Assembly: GCA_029891345.1 (NCBI GenBank)
Contig: CM057005.1
Coordinates: forward strand, 68,271,760-68,335,759
Reading direction: 5' to 3'
Length of the DNA: 64,000 nt
Source: Dryococelus australis
Lineage: Eukaryota; Arthropoda; Insecta; Phasmatodea; Phasmatidae
Numbering within the stretch: position 1 is the first letter of the stretch; the number at the start of each line of letters is the position of its first letter. The position numbers and the translations under genes were made by a program. Below the pieces are notes generated by a model. The model made no database searches. It saw nothing but the letters and a program-made list of their open reading frames with translations, and was not told where the DNA came from. Positions 36,373 to 47,329 of the stretch are shown one piece after another.

Positions 36373-36513
36373 AGGATCACAGTCGTTAGGGATCACAGTC
36401 ACGCAGGATCATTAATCGTGCAGGATCACAGCTGTGCAGGATCATTAATCCTGCAGGATCACAGTTGTGCATGATCAATAATCGTGCAGGATCACAGTCA
36501 TACATGATCATGA
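36373..36513. repeat. E1 iteron-like array around GCAGGATCA
   Basis: About eight to nine units of 16-17 bases alternate between GCAGGATCACAGTYGT and GCAGGATCATTAATCGT forms. Neighbouring units create short palindromes (GCAGGATCATTAATCCTGC). The array lies just downstream of the integrase region and was not found in E2. Confidence 0.8.
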
Positions 36514-36584
36514 AGGCTTATCATTTCAAATGCAATAAAAACACATTTTTAATGCTCGTTTAACATACATAAAACATTTCAATA

Positions 36585-36670
36585 TTTGTTCATTGTTTGT
36601 TCATTGTTCGTTCGACCTTAATTCATTGTTCATTCAATGCCCATTCAACAGCCTTTTAGTCATTCAACAG
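36585..36670. repeat. E1 GTTCATT short repeats
   Basis: Iterated TTGTTCATTG and TGTTCGTTC units. The inverse set occurs in E2 at 53725-53800, on the same side of its stem-loop, so the block is conserved between the two elements. Confidence 0.65.
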
Positions 36671-36837
36671 TTACTTTACAGAGCTTTATTTTCTTTAAAA
36701 ATTATAAAAGATTTACAAACAACGTAGTGCTGCATCAGAGACATAATGTTTTATGTTTACGGACAAGTTAATACCTTGCGAGGGATCTAATTTTTCCGAC
36801 CTTAATTAGCACCATCAATACTCCATTTGGAGAAACC

Positions 36838-36884
36838 CCTCACTTCACTACAGGCCAGCCATTTTATTTAATAGAGAAGTGAGG
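36838..36884. other. E1 conserved stem-loop near the integrase
   Basis: CCTCACTTC pairs with GAAGTGAGG across a loop of 29 bases that contains GGCCAGCCATTTTA. A flanking CTCCATTTGGAG palindrome lies just upstream. E2 has the inverse arrangement at 53511-53565. It could be a transcription end signal between converging genes, a replication or packaging site, or a recombination site. Confidence 0.6.
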
Positions 36885-37125
36885 TTTTTTTAATTATTTA
36901 TTTTTTATTTCTTATGTGGTACCCCTTCTTATATAGTGAGGTACTATTCACTATATGAGAACACTCCAGCTTATACAACTGGTATACTACAAGTGTAGCA
37001 TGGAGAGCATTGACTTTTGGAGCTTGAGAGTACCACCTTTATTTGCATCAATGCTAATACATTGCTGTATTACGAAGAGAAATGAAATGGTTTTTGGCTC
37101 AAATTTTGAATGATTTGGTGATAAT

Positions 37126-37500
37126 CTAAAAATGCAAATATGGGCATCTCATATACACCCTATGCAATAATGTGCTCAGACTGGGGATCGAACCCATGCC
37201 CTTTACATTTAAAATCAAATGCCTTGCCGCTGAGCCATGGCGACAAGACAAGTGAGGCGATAATTGAAAGTCTTTATGTGGTGAAATGCAGCGTGCTGGA
37301 AGCCTGTTAGCAAGAGTAGTGTAGAGTGTTCTGCTTGTGGCTGCCAGATAGCGACACATTTGTGATAATATACTTCCTGTCGTAGAGAGAACTCGCTGAT
37401 GTCGCCGTCGAGGAAAATTCTTGTCGAGGCAGAGAGAACTCCAGGATTGTTTTTGTTTACCTGCTGCCAATAAGATAGTGTGGTCATCACTGACATAGAT
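37126..37500 (-). mobile_element. tRNA-derived SINE-like insertion within E1
   Basis: On the minus strand near 37186-37250 lie CATGGCTCAGCGGCAAGGC (A-box-like) and GGGTTCGATCCCC (B box), spaced as in a tRNA. The rest of the stretch does not fold as a cellular tRNA. The E2 counterpart lacks the segment: homology between E1 and E2 resumes at about 37510 (ATATACAATTCACA). It therefore appears to have entered E1 after the two diverged. The exact limits are uncertain. Confidence 0.55.
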
Positions 37501-37739
37501 AAATGATTCTCATATACAATTCACAGGACAGAGTTAGAATATAAAATTTTTTATTTGATTTCTGTACTTTCCTTCCCTCATTTTTCTGCTCAAATCTATT
37601 GTGATAAAACCAAAATCTTCGTCCCAGCACTATGCACAATGCTCTTTGAATTTCTGAAAACATATCTGCACCAACAAAATAACTATGAATATGTCTTAAA
37701 TTTGTATTATTTTGTAGAAATATGCATTAAAAGTTCACA

Positions 37740-38100
37740 TTATTCATTCCTAATTGCTTAGGTACTTTCGAATATGTTTGTGCCAAATAAAATACATCAA
37801 TATTTTTATGCCTCCCATAGTAACATATTTGCAGATGACATCCTGGTTTTCCAAAATGGCATCATCTAATACAATTAGAAATTTGTTTTCACACTGATCT
37901 AAAGGGCAAATTTCATTACTGTTATTAAACAAGTATGCCAATTTTTATTTAACTCTTTTGGATAATACATCAAAGTCATTTTGTAACTCAATATATTTTG
38001 GTTGATTTAAACTTTTTGAGCAACATACAATTTATTAAAATTTATCTATCCCAATCGACTTTTTTCATTTAATATGATAAATACTTTATTCTCCATTTGT
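37740..38100 (-). pseudogene. E1 packaging ATPase region
   Basis: It holds the Walker B-like segment NKFLIVLDDAI and a following VTMGG-type stretch that aligns with the FtsK/HerA-like packaging ATPases of Polintons and related viruses. The E2 counterpart (55150-55722) also shows the P-loop GLSNCGKTNL. In intact relatives the protein pumps DNA into the capsid. Only part is recognisable. Broken. Confidence 0.65.
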
Positions 38101-38149
38101 TATAAAAATTAACTTAACAAACAACAGTTCTATTCTAAAGAAGAAACTT

Positions 38150-38816
38150 CACTATTATATATTTCATAAAGATAGATCGATTGCATTGATGATTTTCATG
38201 CAAAATATTTAACACCAACTATAGACAATAATACTATAACAACAATTGAAAAATTGAGTGCTGCCATTTATAAGAACGAAGTTATCACTATTCATAGCGG
38301 CCAATAAGATGTTGAATCTCGAAAAAAAGCTATAAATTCAATCAACCCATTTACAACAAATAACATTGAATTGACAGCAGACAATGTGGAAAAGAGCATA
38401 TCGATTAAATCTAAGTTTGATATTAAATTTGATGCACAATTGTATAATATTCTTGGCTTTAAAAGAAATATGACTATAGAAAAAGACAAAATTGTCGTAC
38501 CTAATAAGTTACCTAATTTTAATCCAGTTAAAACAATAAATATTCATTGTAGTTTAGCCTATGGAATGTTTAGAAAATATGATGAATCTAATCATTAAGA
38601 AACTGATATAATTGCTAGTTTTCCACCAAAAACTATGTTTGGCTTGAGAGATTAAACTAGTTATAAGCCAGCATATGCAATTTTTTATAGAATCAATAAT
38701 GAACAGTTTAATCACATTGTTCTAGAAATTAGGGATGAAAATGGTAAACGGATTGATTTTGATGGTTCTGATATTTACGTTGTTTTGGAAATTAAAAATG
38801 TCAAAGATATAATATA
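38150..38816 (+). pseudogene. E1 penton-like minor capsid gene region
   Basis: It contains ISIKSKFDIKFDAQLYNILG, NIHCSLAYGMFRKYDES, a SFPPKTMFG-type block and the C-terminal INNEQFNHIVLEIRDENGK followed by IDFDGSDIYVVLEIK. The final I.L.D..G..I.F.G....V.L.I pattern is typical of a small jelly-roll protein found in arthropod Polintons between ATPase and polymerase and believed to be the penton. The same gene is at 55770-56500 in E2. Assignment by position and pattern. Broken. Confidence 0.5.
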
Positions 38817-38819
38817 AAA

Positions 38820-40920
38820 ATGTAGCTTACAACATTGCCATATCCCCCTGACATTCTTTTTTCAATCATTAAAATCGTATCATAGTTATGTAATAAATCT
38901 AGTGGTTGTTTAGTAATTTTCAACATTGCATCCCAAGATAATCCTGGTGCTGTAAATACCATGCAGGATCTAATTCATATGAATTTATAAATGCAATTCT
39001 GAAATTTTCAAACACATCCGCTGACAATAATAAGTAACTTTTTAAATATAAGTCACGATATTTCCCAAGATTTTTTATATTAAATTGATTCCATACACAT
39101 CTTGCATGTTCACAATAATCGCCAGTTATATGAGATTCACTTACTTTATTGTAAAATTCCCTCTTTGGTGGAAGTTCATTTTCATCGAATTTCTTCCACC
39201 TATCCGTATAATCATACGGATAAACACCCTTTCTAATTACTAAATTAACTTGGTATTTTGGGAAATGCGTTTGTATGTATTTCATTTGATCTTTACTTTA
39301 ATAAGATGATAATTTATCTAAACTACTGGCCATAAATTTAAACGTGTCTATAAATTTAATTTTAAATTTTCTGTGTTTTTCCCAAAAGTAATAAACTTTT
39401 CATTCTTCACAATTAAATATGTATTTTTTGTCATCATATCCTAACTCTAATACATAAATGAGCATAATACCTGGCTAAATTATGAAAATGAATTGGAACA
39501 GAATAGGGTGATTTTAATTGTAGATTACAATCAATAAATACAGGACTAGTGAATTTTCCACTTATGTGATCATGATGACGTACTTTTTTACTGTAATCGG
39601 TATATTCACGTTCACATAAAGTGCATTTTTAAATTTACTACATAATATTGTTTCTTCTTTTGTTAGTGGATGCATTGATTCAATTTCTTCTACTTCCCTT
39701 TTTATTGATTGTATAAACATCTTATGCTTATTTGGACCTCGATATACTACTGGAGGCTTATAATCACCATAACTAGATATAATATAATAGCAAAAACCAG
39801 ACACTTCATGTAATTGATATTTCATAGTATATGATTCGTCATTGAACTTTAAACAATTATATTTATTCGATCATTAGTAAGATTATATCTTTCTTTAAGT
39901 ATCTCCTTATAAAGACCATTATCAATATCACCTTTGGTTAAAATTGGATATTTTTTGATAAGGTTAAATTTACTTAATTCTCTTTGGTTTGGTTTAGTGG
40001 TTGAAATTTTCTTTAGAATTGATTCAATGTCTGAATATATTGTGAAAGGAACCTTCATTGTATATTAATAATTTTTGAAAGATATCTGCTTTCCTTTCGA
40101 AGGTAAAGTGATTCTTACCGATTCATTTTTAGAGCAGTCTTTTGTATGTTCATTTAATCTTTTTTGAGAATAAAATAACAGAAGACATATCACATATATA
40201 AGTTTTACTTTTATGATTATTTTTTTGTGCAGAAAGCAGTTTCGATAAATCTTTTATCCAACAATAATGCGAATTTTATCATCCTTGAAATAAAGTAAAT
40301 TTATATGTTTTTCGTTTTTATTTTTTGTATGTTGTAGTGGATATACTGTAGACTCATCTTCAATAGAGTACACATTTATAGATGTATCAATTTGATTTTC
40401 TATTTTTGGTATATTATTAATTTTAACAGGATATTCATATTTATTTATTGCTTTATCTATATCAAGCCCCATGTTTTTATATTTAGATACTCTTTGTGGA
40501 TCTTTTTCTACTGGAAACAATGCAGATATTATTGCCCAAAGAAAACATTTTTGATCGTCATTCTTCACATTAATGAATGCTTTTTTATTTTTAATTGCTT
40601 CTAGTAGTTCAATATATGATCCTCCATTTAATGGATTATAATTATTTACAGCTAATTGTATTCCAATTACTCTATCTAAAGTCCATCCTGAATCTCTTCT
40701 TTGAAATTCTGATAATTGTGTAAGTAATTACTGTTTTATAATTTTATAAATCTTTAACAATTCTCCTTTGTTTAATATTCTATGATTAAATGACTGAAAT
40801 GTAAATAATTCTACTTGATTATTTTCCTGCTTGCGACAATTGGTATATAATTTAATGCTAGTTTTCAGCCCTCTAAATGTTCTAAGATGATCATGTACTA
40901 TCTCAAAAACCATATTTTTT
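38820..40920 (-). pseudogene. E1 DNA polymerase B region
   Basis: Pieces in minus-strand order include FRGLKTSIKLYTNCRKQENN, KNDDQKCFLWAIISALFPVE, FTIYSDIESIL (exonuclease motif region), YHEVSGFCYY-like and GPNKHKMFIQSI blocks, RKGVYPYDYTDRWKKFDE, and LLLSADVFENFR near 39020. These match Polinton protein-primed PolB and E2 56890-60000. Broken. Confidence 0.8.
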
Positions 40921-41224
40921 ACTGCATTAAAATTTTTTTTTTACTAAATTAAAGTTATTTTCTTTGTTATGTGTTGATATCCTACCACGAATAGCTTTAT
41001 TAACTATATAATTTTTATTGGTTCTTCTATTTCTTTTGCTTATGAATACGTTAGTAGAATATGGGGAATATTTCTTTTAATTCTTTTCTGGCTTGCTTAT
41101 ATAATTCTTTGATATTGGCATATGATAAAGGTAATTTTATAAAATAGTTCCTTGTTATCCATTCAGACATCCTCTTACTTTTATTTATAGGCTTAACAAA
41201 TTAATTATTAGAGAATGAAAATAT

Positions 41225-41458
41225 TTATTTTAATTCATTTCTATCTTTTGAATATAATTGTTCGATATTGACATATGAAAATGGCAAATGTGTAAAGTCT
41301 CTTTTTCTTTGCTCGTATATAATAAATAGTGTAATAGCTGTAATTAAATCGTCTTTCCTTAGAGTACGCCAAAATCTATTTTTTAAATCTCTACCTATAA
41401 TTCTTAGCTCCCACACTGTCTTCTCACCCAACTTAACTACAAGATTGTTCACTGACAT
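41225..41458 (-). pseudogene. E1 SAP-like small gene region
   Basis: The piece VNNLVVKLGEKTVWELRIIG, then WRTLRKDDLITAI, fits a helix-extension-helix (SAP-like) DNA-binding fold. It aligns with the better-preserved E2 frame at 60007-60339. It sits just upstream of the polymerase region on the same strand. It may be a separate protein or the N-terminus of a larger one. Fossil. Confidence 0.5.
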
Positions 41459-41558
41459 TTTTGATTGTTTATTTACTAAGGAAAAAAATATAAAGCTTTT
41501 AAATTATATATAGACAATAATGAGCTATATAAATGGTTAATTTATTGGAAAATGAAAT

Positions 41559-41968
41559 CTATAAAATCGTTTTAACTGTGTCCCTTCTCTTTAAGTTCAG
41601 TAAATTCCTTTTTAAGATGATATTCTTATTATATTCACTAATACAATTGTTACATATTGTTCTAAGTTTGTCCTTATTTCTTGTATGAACTGAAAATAAT
41701 TTTATATATTTATTCTCATTGCATACTCTACATGTTTTTGTTGGGTAATTATAGTGTTGAATTTCATTTAGAATATCTACTAACACATTGTGTATTTAGT
41801 ATTTTTATGCTCTTTGAGAGATGCAACACAAACATATTTTCCACATTCACACAATACTTTCTCCCCTTTTAACACAAATTTATTTTCTATGTTTAATACT
41901 TCACCACACTTTTTACATTGCTTAGATATGGTATTATTTTCTGTTTCATTGTTGGGCAGCGATTCCAT
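41559..41968 (-). pseudogene. E1 zinc-ribbon-like small gene region
   Basis: Cys pairs are visible in KQCKKCGEVLN, VLCECGKYVC, TKTCRVCNEN and TICNNCISEY, suggesting two or more zinc-binding knuckles in a small protein. The E2 counterpart is at 60470-60910. I do not recognise a named family. Fossil. Confidence 0.5.
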
Positions 41969-42171
41969 TTTTGTGTTTATTTGAAAGGAAAAGATTTTAA
42001 TAAAAATTAAAATTAAATTAATAATAAAATAAAAGTAATATATTAAAAATAATAAAATTAAAATTACAAGTAAAAAAATATAAATAAAAGTAAAAGTAAA
42101 AATAAAATTAAAATCATAAAATTAAAATTAAATTATTTATTAATATTTCTTTTCCTTTTAAATAAACAAAA

Positions 42172-42465
42172 AATGGAATCACTGCTCAACAAGTTTAACT
42201 ATAATTGACTAAACTACATGACCTAGAAAAAATAAAAAGTATGTTGCTACCGAATTTCAACTACACGGATTTAAATTTGGGAAAAAAATCAATTGTATAC
42301 TAAGTAGTAAATATAAAATTACTTTACCAGATCGTTATGTATATATACTTGATAAAAATGCTTTAAAATTAATAAATGAGAAACAAGTTTTTATAATGTA
42401 TAAAGGTTTAAAAGAAACAAAAGATGGAAAAACTATGCAAAATTTAGAATTCTCTTAAAAATGTA
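42172..42465 (+). pseudogene. E1 small gene region beside the right terminal repeat
   Basis: It resembles the E2 region at 61145-61458 at its start (MESLLNKF), middle and end (GLKE.KDGK). I know no function for it, but it occupies the same place in both elements. Fossil. Confidence 0.45.
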
Positions 42466-42479
42466 AATATTCTATTATT

Positions 42480-43005
42480 TTTAATCCATCAATTATCTTT
42501 AATATTTCATCTAATTTTTAGCTTAAATTTGCTTGTTTTTTTTTAATTCTTAAATTTGCTTGATTTTGAGAATGAAAAATCCGAACGCCTATTTTGGAAA
42601 AATGGTAAATTTGCTTGATTTTGGGGTAAAACTTTTGGATCTCCGATTAAAATTACTTGTTTTTACAATATGAAAAGTTCTGCACGGCCATTTGGTGAAA
42701 TATTGGGAAATTTGTTTGATTTTGGGCCTAAATTGTTTGATTTTCGATCGAAATTTTTTGTTTTTTGAACTGAAAATTGTCGTTTCTAGAAACATGAAAA
42801 AGTAGCTTGAAAACGAGAATTTGCTTAATTTTAGCTTAAATTTACTTGATTTTTATCGTTTCTTAATCGAATTTCATATTTTGAGTTCTTAACTTTTTAT
42901 CATACTTTCGTTAAAAATAACGGGAAATGCTTAATGTTGCTTTTTTCTTGTACTTTTGGCGGAAATTGCCTGAAAAAGTGGGGTGCGCCAGGTCCCGCAT
43001 TTACT
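42480..43005. repeat. E1 right terminal inverted repeat
   Basis: Ends CCCGCATTTACT and mirrors 21506-21840. It is longer than the left copy, with more AAATTTGCTTGATTTT-type repeats. Confidence 0.85.
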
Positions 43006-43011
43006 GTCTAC
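43006..43011. repeat. E1 target-site duplication, right copy
   Basis: GTCTAC, which differs from the left GTATAC by one base. Confidence 0.75.
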
Positions 43012-44159
43012 TTGCCCCTGCAAACATACCACCCTTCCTGTGAAAACTTCGCATACAATAAAGTCGTCCCCTTAAATGCCCCAAGAGGAGATGCTATTGT
43101 TGAAGGTTTTGTTCAGACCATAACTCACACTGCTGTTTGCCATGTAAACATATAACCACATAATTAATCTCAAAAAATCTCATTATTTACATACTAATCA
43201 AGGGTCCACTAAAACAATTTTGTACGTGGTTAGGGTACTTTATAAAAATTAACGTTCGGCTTCAATTTTCTGAAGCATCTGTCCAGTGGTGTTCGTTCTT
43301 ATGGTCTACAAAGTAATTGGTTTACATGATTATTTTAACAAAAATTAATATAGAATAGTGACCAGAGAATTTTTATATTACAGTTCAATGTGTAAAAAGC
43401 CTAGCAATTTCTAAAGTGTTATAATGAAACACTGAAAAGTCCCTTTAAAAAATATTTAACTGACGTCCCTCAGAAAAGAAGCCACACGCCAAACACAGTT
43501 TTCGACCAGAAGTATTAATGCCGTAGCGAAATTGCTTATTAAAAACATATTCATTCATTGGTAACTCAGCTGTAATAACCTTATAAAACATCGAAATAGA
43601 TAGTGGCTTTATATCAATAATGTCTGTAGAATTGGAAACTGAATTCCCTGTCTCGTAAGAAGAAGATTTAAACATTGAGGAAGCCGCAGCTGTGAAGTTT
43701 GCACAAGTATGTGAGGAATGACATCGCCATTATTAACATACAGCATTTTACGAGAGCTGTGTTACCAAACCACCCATACTCTCCTAATGTTACACTTGTG
43801 AGATCAGCCGGAGAAAGAAGAAAATGTAATTTGATCACTGCCTGCCATGCCACGATCAAAGATGGTATACGATTACACCTAATATTCCTAGTGCCTTAGG
43901 CGAGGTGTTTCCATCGTGATCCCCTCGAGCAAGCGGAGTTTCACTGCACTAGTCCAACGTCAGTTGACCGGGCACCAGAGAGGACATCCTAGCGAGGTAA
44001 ACCAATCGCCCGGTGGTAAATAAAATTTCTACTACTTCTACCAAGGCAGGGCTCAAAACAATATCCTTTTCGACTCCGTGGAACAGAGATATTTGGGTAG
44101 CTCTTAAGAGTTATATGGAACTGCACGTTTTTTTTTAAATAGTTATTTGCGCGAATATG
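43012..44159. other. Unassigned DNA between E1 and the foldback element
   Basis: No confident gene. A plus-strand frame at 43699-43899 contains FTRAVLPNHPYSPN, which faintly recalls the C-terminal part of mariner-type transposases, but the expected following motif is absent. A minus-strand frame at 43445-43675 has a CLACGFFSEGR segment and no recognised domain. Confidence 0.4.
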
Positions 44160-44440
44160 CGCATCCGGTAAATAAATGTTCTGCAAATACGACTTTTTGT
44201 CAGAAAAGATAAAAAAACTACTATCTATGTCCCCATTATTTTACTTTTGTCATATTAAGTATATTCTTGGAGAGAAAAAATCGTGAAGATGGTCAAATAT
44301 AGCATTTTTAAAGCTTGCCTACGCAGTTTCCTTAAACGGCAAGAGAAAAGTACAAAGATACGGACGTAGTTTTGTCTGTGGGCTTTCATCACGCGACTAC
44401 AGCGTCACGACGGAAACACTTCACGCCTTGCGCGTAGGAG

Positions 44441-44556
44441 CAATGAGGCCCTAGGCGTGCGTGTTAGTGTCGCCCGTATTGTTCCCTCGCTTCCAGACCT
44501 TGGAGTGAGGGAACCATACGGGCGACACTAATACGCACTCCTAGCACCTCATCGCC
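44441..44556. repeat. Inner hairpin of the foldback element
   Basis: Arms of nearly 50 bases share TTAGTGTCGCCCGTAT and TTCCCTC, joined by a short loop around CCAGACCTTGG. CpG-rich compared with its surroundings. Confidence 0.85.
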
Positions 44557-44562
44557 CCTAAA

Positions 44563-44983
44563 GGCTGTTCACGACAAAGTGAGCACTTTTGAAATCAACC
44601 TTAGAAAAAATTCACTGCCGTTCCCGCATATATTTCAACGAGCGCACTGAGTAACATGTGGCCTGTAAAGTTGGTAACCATGAATGGAAAGTAGTTCCAT
44701 ATCTCAAAGTCGAATAAAAAGTGTTAGGTGTCCATTTGTGATAACAAATTATTATTTTCGCATTCTGTTTTTTTTAATGCACCGAAGTGTGAAAATTACC
44801 AGATTTGTAAAATATTTACTTTTCTAATAATTTCACAGTTTCTCCTGACCGACGCATGAATAAAGAGATGGGGCCCATGGCAATGTTAAATTTACATAAG
44901 GCGGAATAATACATAATGTGCATACAAGTAGATCTTCAGCAGGGCTTCCAAAAGTGCTAATTTTACCGTGAACAGCCTATACC
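44563..44983 (+). mobile_element. MITE-like element, family B, copy 3
   Basis: About 420 bp. Ends are AAGGCTGTTCACGACAAAGT and TTTTACCGTGAACAGCCTAT. It is colinear with copy 1, including TTGAAATCAACCTTAGAAAA and GCGCACTGAGTAACATG. It lies inside the foldback element and is therefore younger. TA flanks both sides. Confidence 0.8.
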
Positions 44984-45300
44984 CGCAAGGCGTGCAGTGT
45001 TTCCGTCATAATGCTGTATTGTGCAAATTAGATCTATAACGGCGAAACTTTATTACACGCGATGAAAGTACACAGATAAAACTACGTGCGTATAATCGTA
45101 CTTTTCTCTTACCGCTTAAGGAAACTGCATAGGCGATATTTGACCACTTTCACGATTTTTTTTCCTTCATTAATACATTTATATGATACAAGTAAAAAAA
45201 AAAAACAGGGATATAGACAATAGTTTTTTTTTATCCTTTCTGGCAAAAAGTCATATTTCCAGAACTTTTATTTACTGAGATACGCCTTAATAGTACCCAC

Positions 45301-45690
45301 GGATATGCGTGAGACGGGAACGTATGTAGCAGATACAAAACGCGAAGGCAGGGGAAACAGGAGTACCACGAGAAAATCCACCATACTGTTATATCTATTT
45401 TGTATCCTTCTGCAGTGAATAAAATTAATATTGACAAGAACAAAACGACATTATTCATGCGTCATTTGAATGTGACTTAAATTTTTAGGAACGTAAATAT
45501 GTTGATAATACCCTTAAATCTTAGTCATGCGGACAACTTTAAAAGAAACAATTTTAAAACAACGTTAAGACGTGCGTGCAGTTAAGGGTGAGTATTTTTC
45601 TAAAAGTTTTATTTCAAAAGTGCCTAATTACCGCAAGTCACGTACAACTGCGATGAAACGTAAGTGTAATTATCTACGAAACTAAGTATT
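45301..45690. other. Unassigned non-coding DNA
   Basis: A minus-strand 75-codon frame (45231-45458) overlaps the foldback arm and shows no domain. Nothing else is seen. Confidence 0.4.
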
Positions 45691-45964
45691 TATATTCCGC
45701 TCACGGCCACTTCCTACTTTTCTGAAGCCCTGCATAAGTTCTACTTCAAGATATTCCTCCGCTTCATCTAAACAAAGATTAACCGAGTCTAGATGCTATA
45801 TGTAAAACTTCCGTTTAACTAAAAATAAGGTACTTTTATGTTAACAGAAATATAAAACGTTTGTGATACATAGCATATTTAGGAAATAATGAAACATGTC
45901 ATACATGGGGTAGTTTTTCAAAGGTTTGATTTAAAAAATTTGAAGAAACCGCGAACAGACTATA
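45691..45964 (+). mobile_element. MITE-like element, family C, copy 2
   Basis: Short copy of about 275 bp. Left: CTCACGGCCACTTCCTACTT, then GATATTCCTCCGC. Right: TTGAAGAAACCGCGAACAGA. It shares order and orientation with 63070-63504 but is shorter in the middle. Confidence 0.65.
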
Positions 45965-47329
45965 GGCTAATAGTAATAAGCGATTGCAGTTAATACGATA
46001 GTTCTCTCCCGTACAGACGTAGCGCACGTGTAATGCCTGTGCAAGGATTGTATACAGAGAACTACGGATTTTTTTTCCTAACGTACCCTAATTCTAAGTG
46101 TTGGATGTACGTCCGAGGTATGGACGGGAGCTAAGTGCGTCTCAGGGCTGAGCCCCTTACGCCTACAGGAGGGGGAATCCATGCAAGAGGGCATGCATCG
46201 CGGCAGAGATGGATTGGGCAGCCATGGCTGCAATTGGAGCCCCCTAGGTGTACCTATAGTTAACTTATAACTAGAGCCAAGATTTTATGATGTCTAAATG
46301 AAAATTTTGTCATTAAAAATTGTAGATTTCGTCTTCATCGTCATAAAAGATTTACTATGTGTGCATCAATACGTACTTAGCAAATTCAGTCGCAATGACT
46401 TCGTGTTAGTATAATAAATGTTATCAGAAAAATCTTTTAGCTCAGATTGATTTAAAAGATTTAATATTTCAGAGTAATTGCTTTTATTTCTACGCATTCT
46501 GGGTATAGTTAACAATAGTGGATACTTACACACATGTTCAAGTAAACACTTTTAATACTTAACATTTAGGTATACAGCTACATATTCAAGAGTGAGCACC
46601 TCTGTATTTAAGCTAAAGGAAAAAATCCAATTTTACGGATAATTTTTTTATGGCACAGATGTTGAATTTTCCAGAGAATGTGGATTTTCATTTGGTTACT
46701 ACACAAAACTATTTTTGCATATTAATTAACAGAAAAAAAAATCTTTCGTTGAAACCACATTATTGTTATAAGTTCTTTACTTTTTTTAATTTGCCAGCCT
46801 TGTTTAATATAATATTATTTCAGCCACAGTACACAGCATCCTACATGTTTAAAAAATCTTTGAATTAAAGATTTATATATTTTTTGATTAGTACATAGCT
46901 CATAAATTTAGTTTTAAATATTTGAAATTGTGTTTTTTAAAGATAAAATTGTTTTTTTTTTCCTGGCTATATTTCATTTTATTTTCTGTTTTAATTCTAA
47001 TTTCGGTGTTTTTGTGGTGTATTAACTTGAATTTCGGTATTATTTATATTCGCCGTATAATCTTGCCTCTACCTATAACTAAGAAGAGAAAGGAAAAAAC
47101 CCGGCATAGACACTGCAAAAACCCTTTCGACAGGAAAGAATTAAAAATCGTTACACGCATTAATATAAATTGTTACAGGACACAGATAGGTAGGAACCAT
47201 GCTCTTTATTAGTGGGTAGAGAAATACTAGAGGTAAGGGAGGCGCAATGTTATTTTTCTACTGTGATGGCTTACAGAACTGCGGATCGTGCGTGCTGAGT
47301 TTTTTATTTTTAAATGAAGGTTGTACTGT
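45965..47329. other. Unassigned non-coding DNA
   Basis: AT-rich. The 72- and 96-codon frames at 46650-46868 and 46922-47212 consist of low-complexity hydrophobic sequence and have no recognised domain. Confidence 0.45.

Larger units (their letters stand above)
21506..43005. mobile_element. Polinton/Maverick E1 (adintovirus-like), fossil with nested element
   Basis: A 21.5-kb Polinton bounded by inverted repeats that start with AG, as is usual, and by a 6-bp target duplication. Parts in order: capsid-type gene (-), PLA2-domain gene (+), core-like gene (+), protease (+), fibre-like gene (+), integrase (+, interrupted by element E3), short-repeat arrays and a stem-loop, a SINE-like insertion, packaging ATPase (-), penton-like gene (+), DNA polymerase B (-), two small minus-strand genes, and a small plus-strand gene beside the right end. 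Without E3 the element would be about 12.7 kb, the same as its relative E2. The outermost 103 bases of its two ends differ at 5 positions, so it is not recent. It is broken, with breaks of the order of tens. Confidence 0.9.
44165..45300. mobile_element. Foldback element (long imperfect palindrome) with a nested MITE
   Basis: The left arm (about 44165-44440) and the inverse of the right arm (about 44984-45300) share, in order, GTAAATAAA, GACTTTTTG, AAAATCGTGAA, GGTCAAATAT, GCAGTTTCCTTAA, AAGAGAAAAGTAC, CGTAGTTTT and GACGGAAACACT. An additional tight hairpin lies at 44441-44556. The MITE copy at 44563-44983 sits next to that hairpin, near the centre. No coding frame is seen. Confidence 0.8.

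Noticed and set aside
37186-37255. Possible tRNA gene on the minus strand
   Set aside because: The A- and B-box motifs are good, but the anticodon and acceptor stems do not fold properly, so a SINE head fits better.
23400-43000. CRISPR array, bacterial operons or integrated bacterial DNA
   Set aside because: The short-repeat array at 36373-36513 lacks unique spacers of even length, and all recognisable genes belong to Polintons.
43699-43899. Possible mariner-type transposase relic (FTRAVLPNHPYSPN)
   Set aside because: Only one short motif matches. The expected continuation and the other catalytic segments are missing, and no element ends were found.
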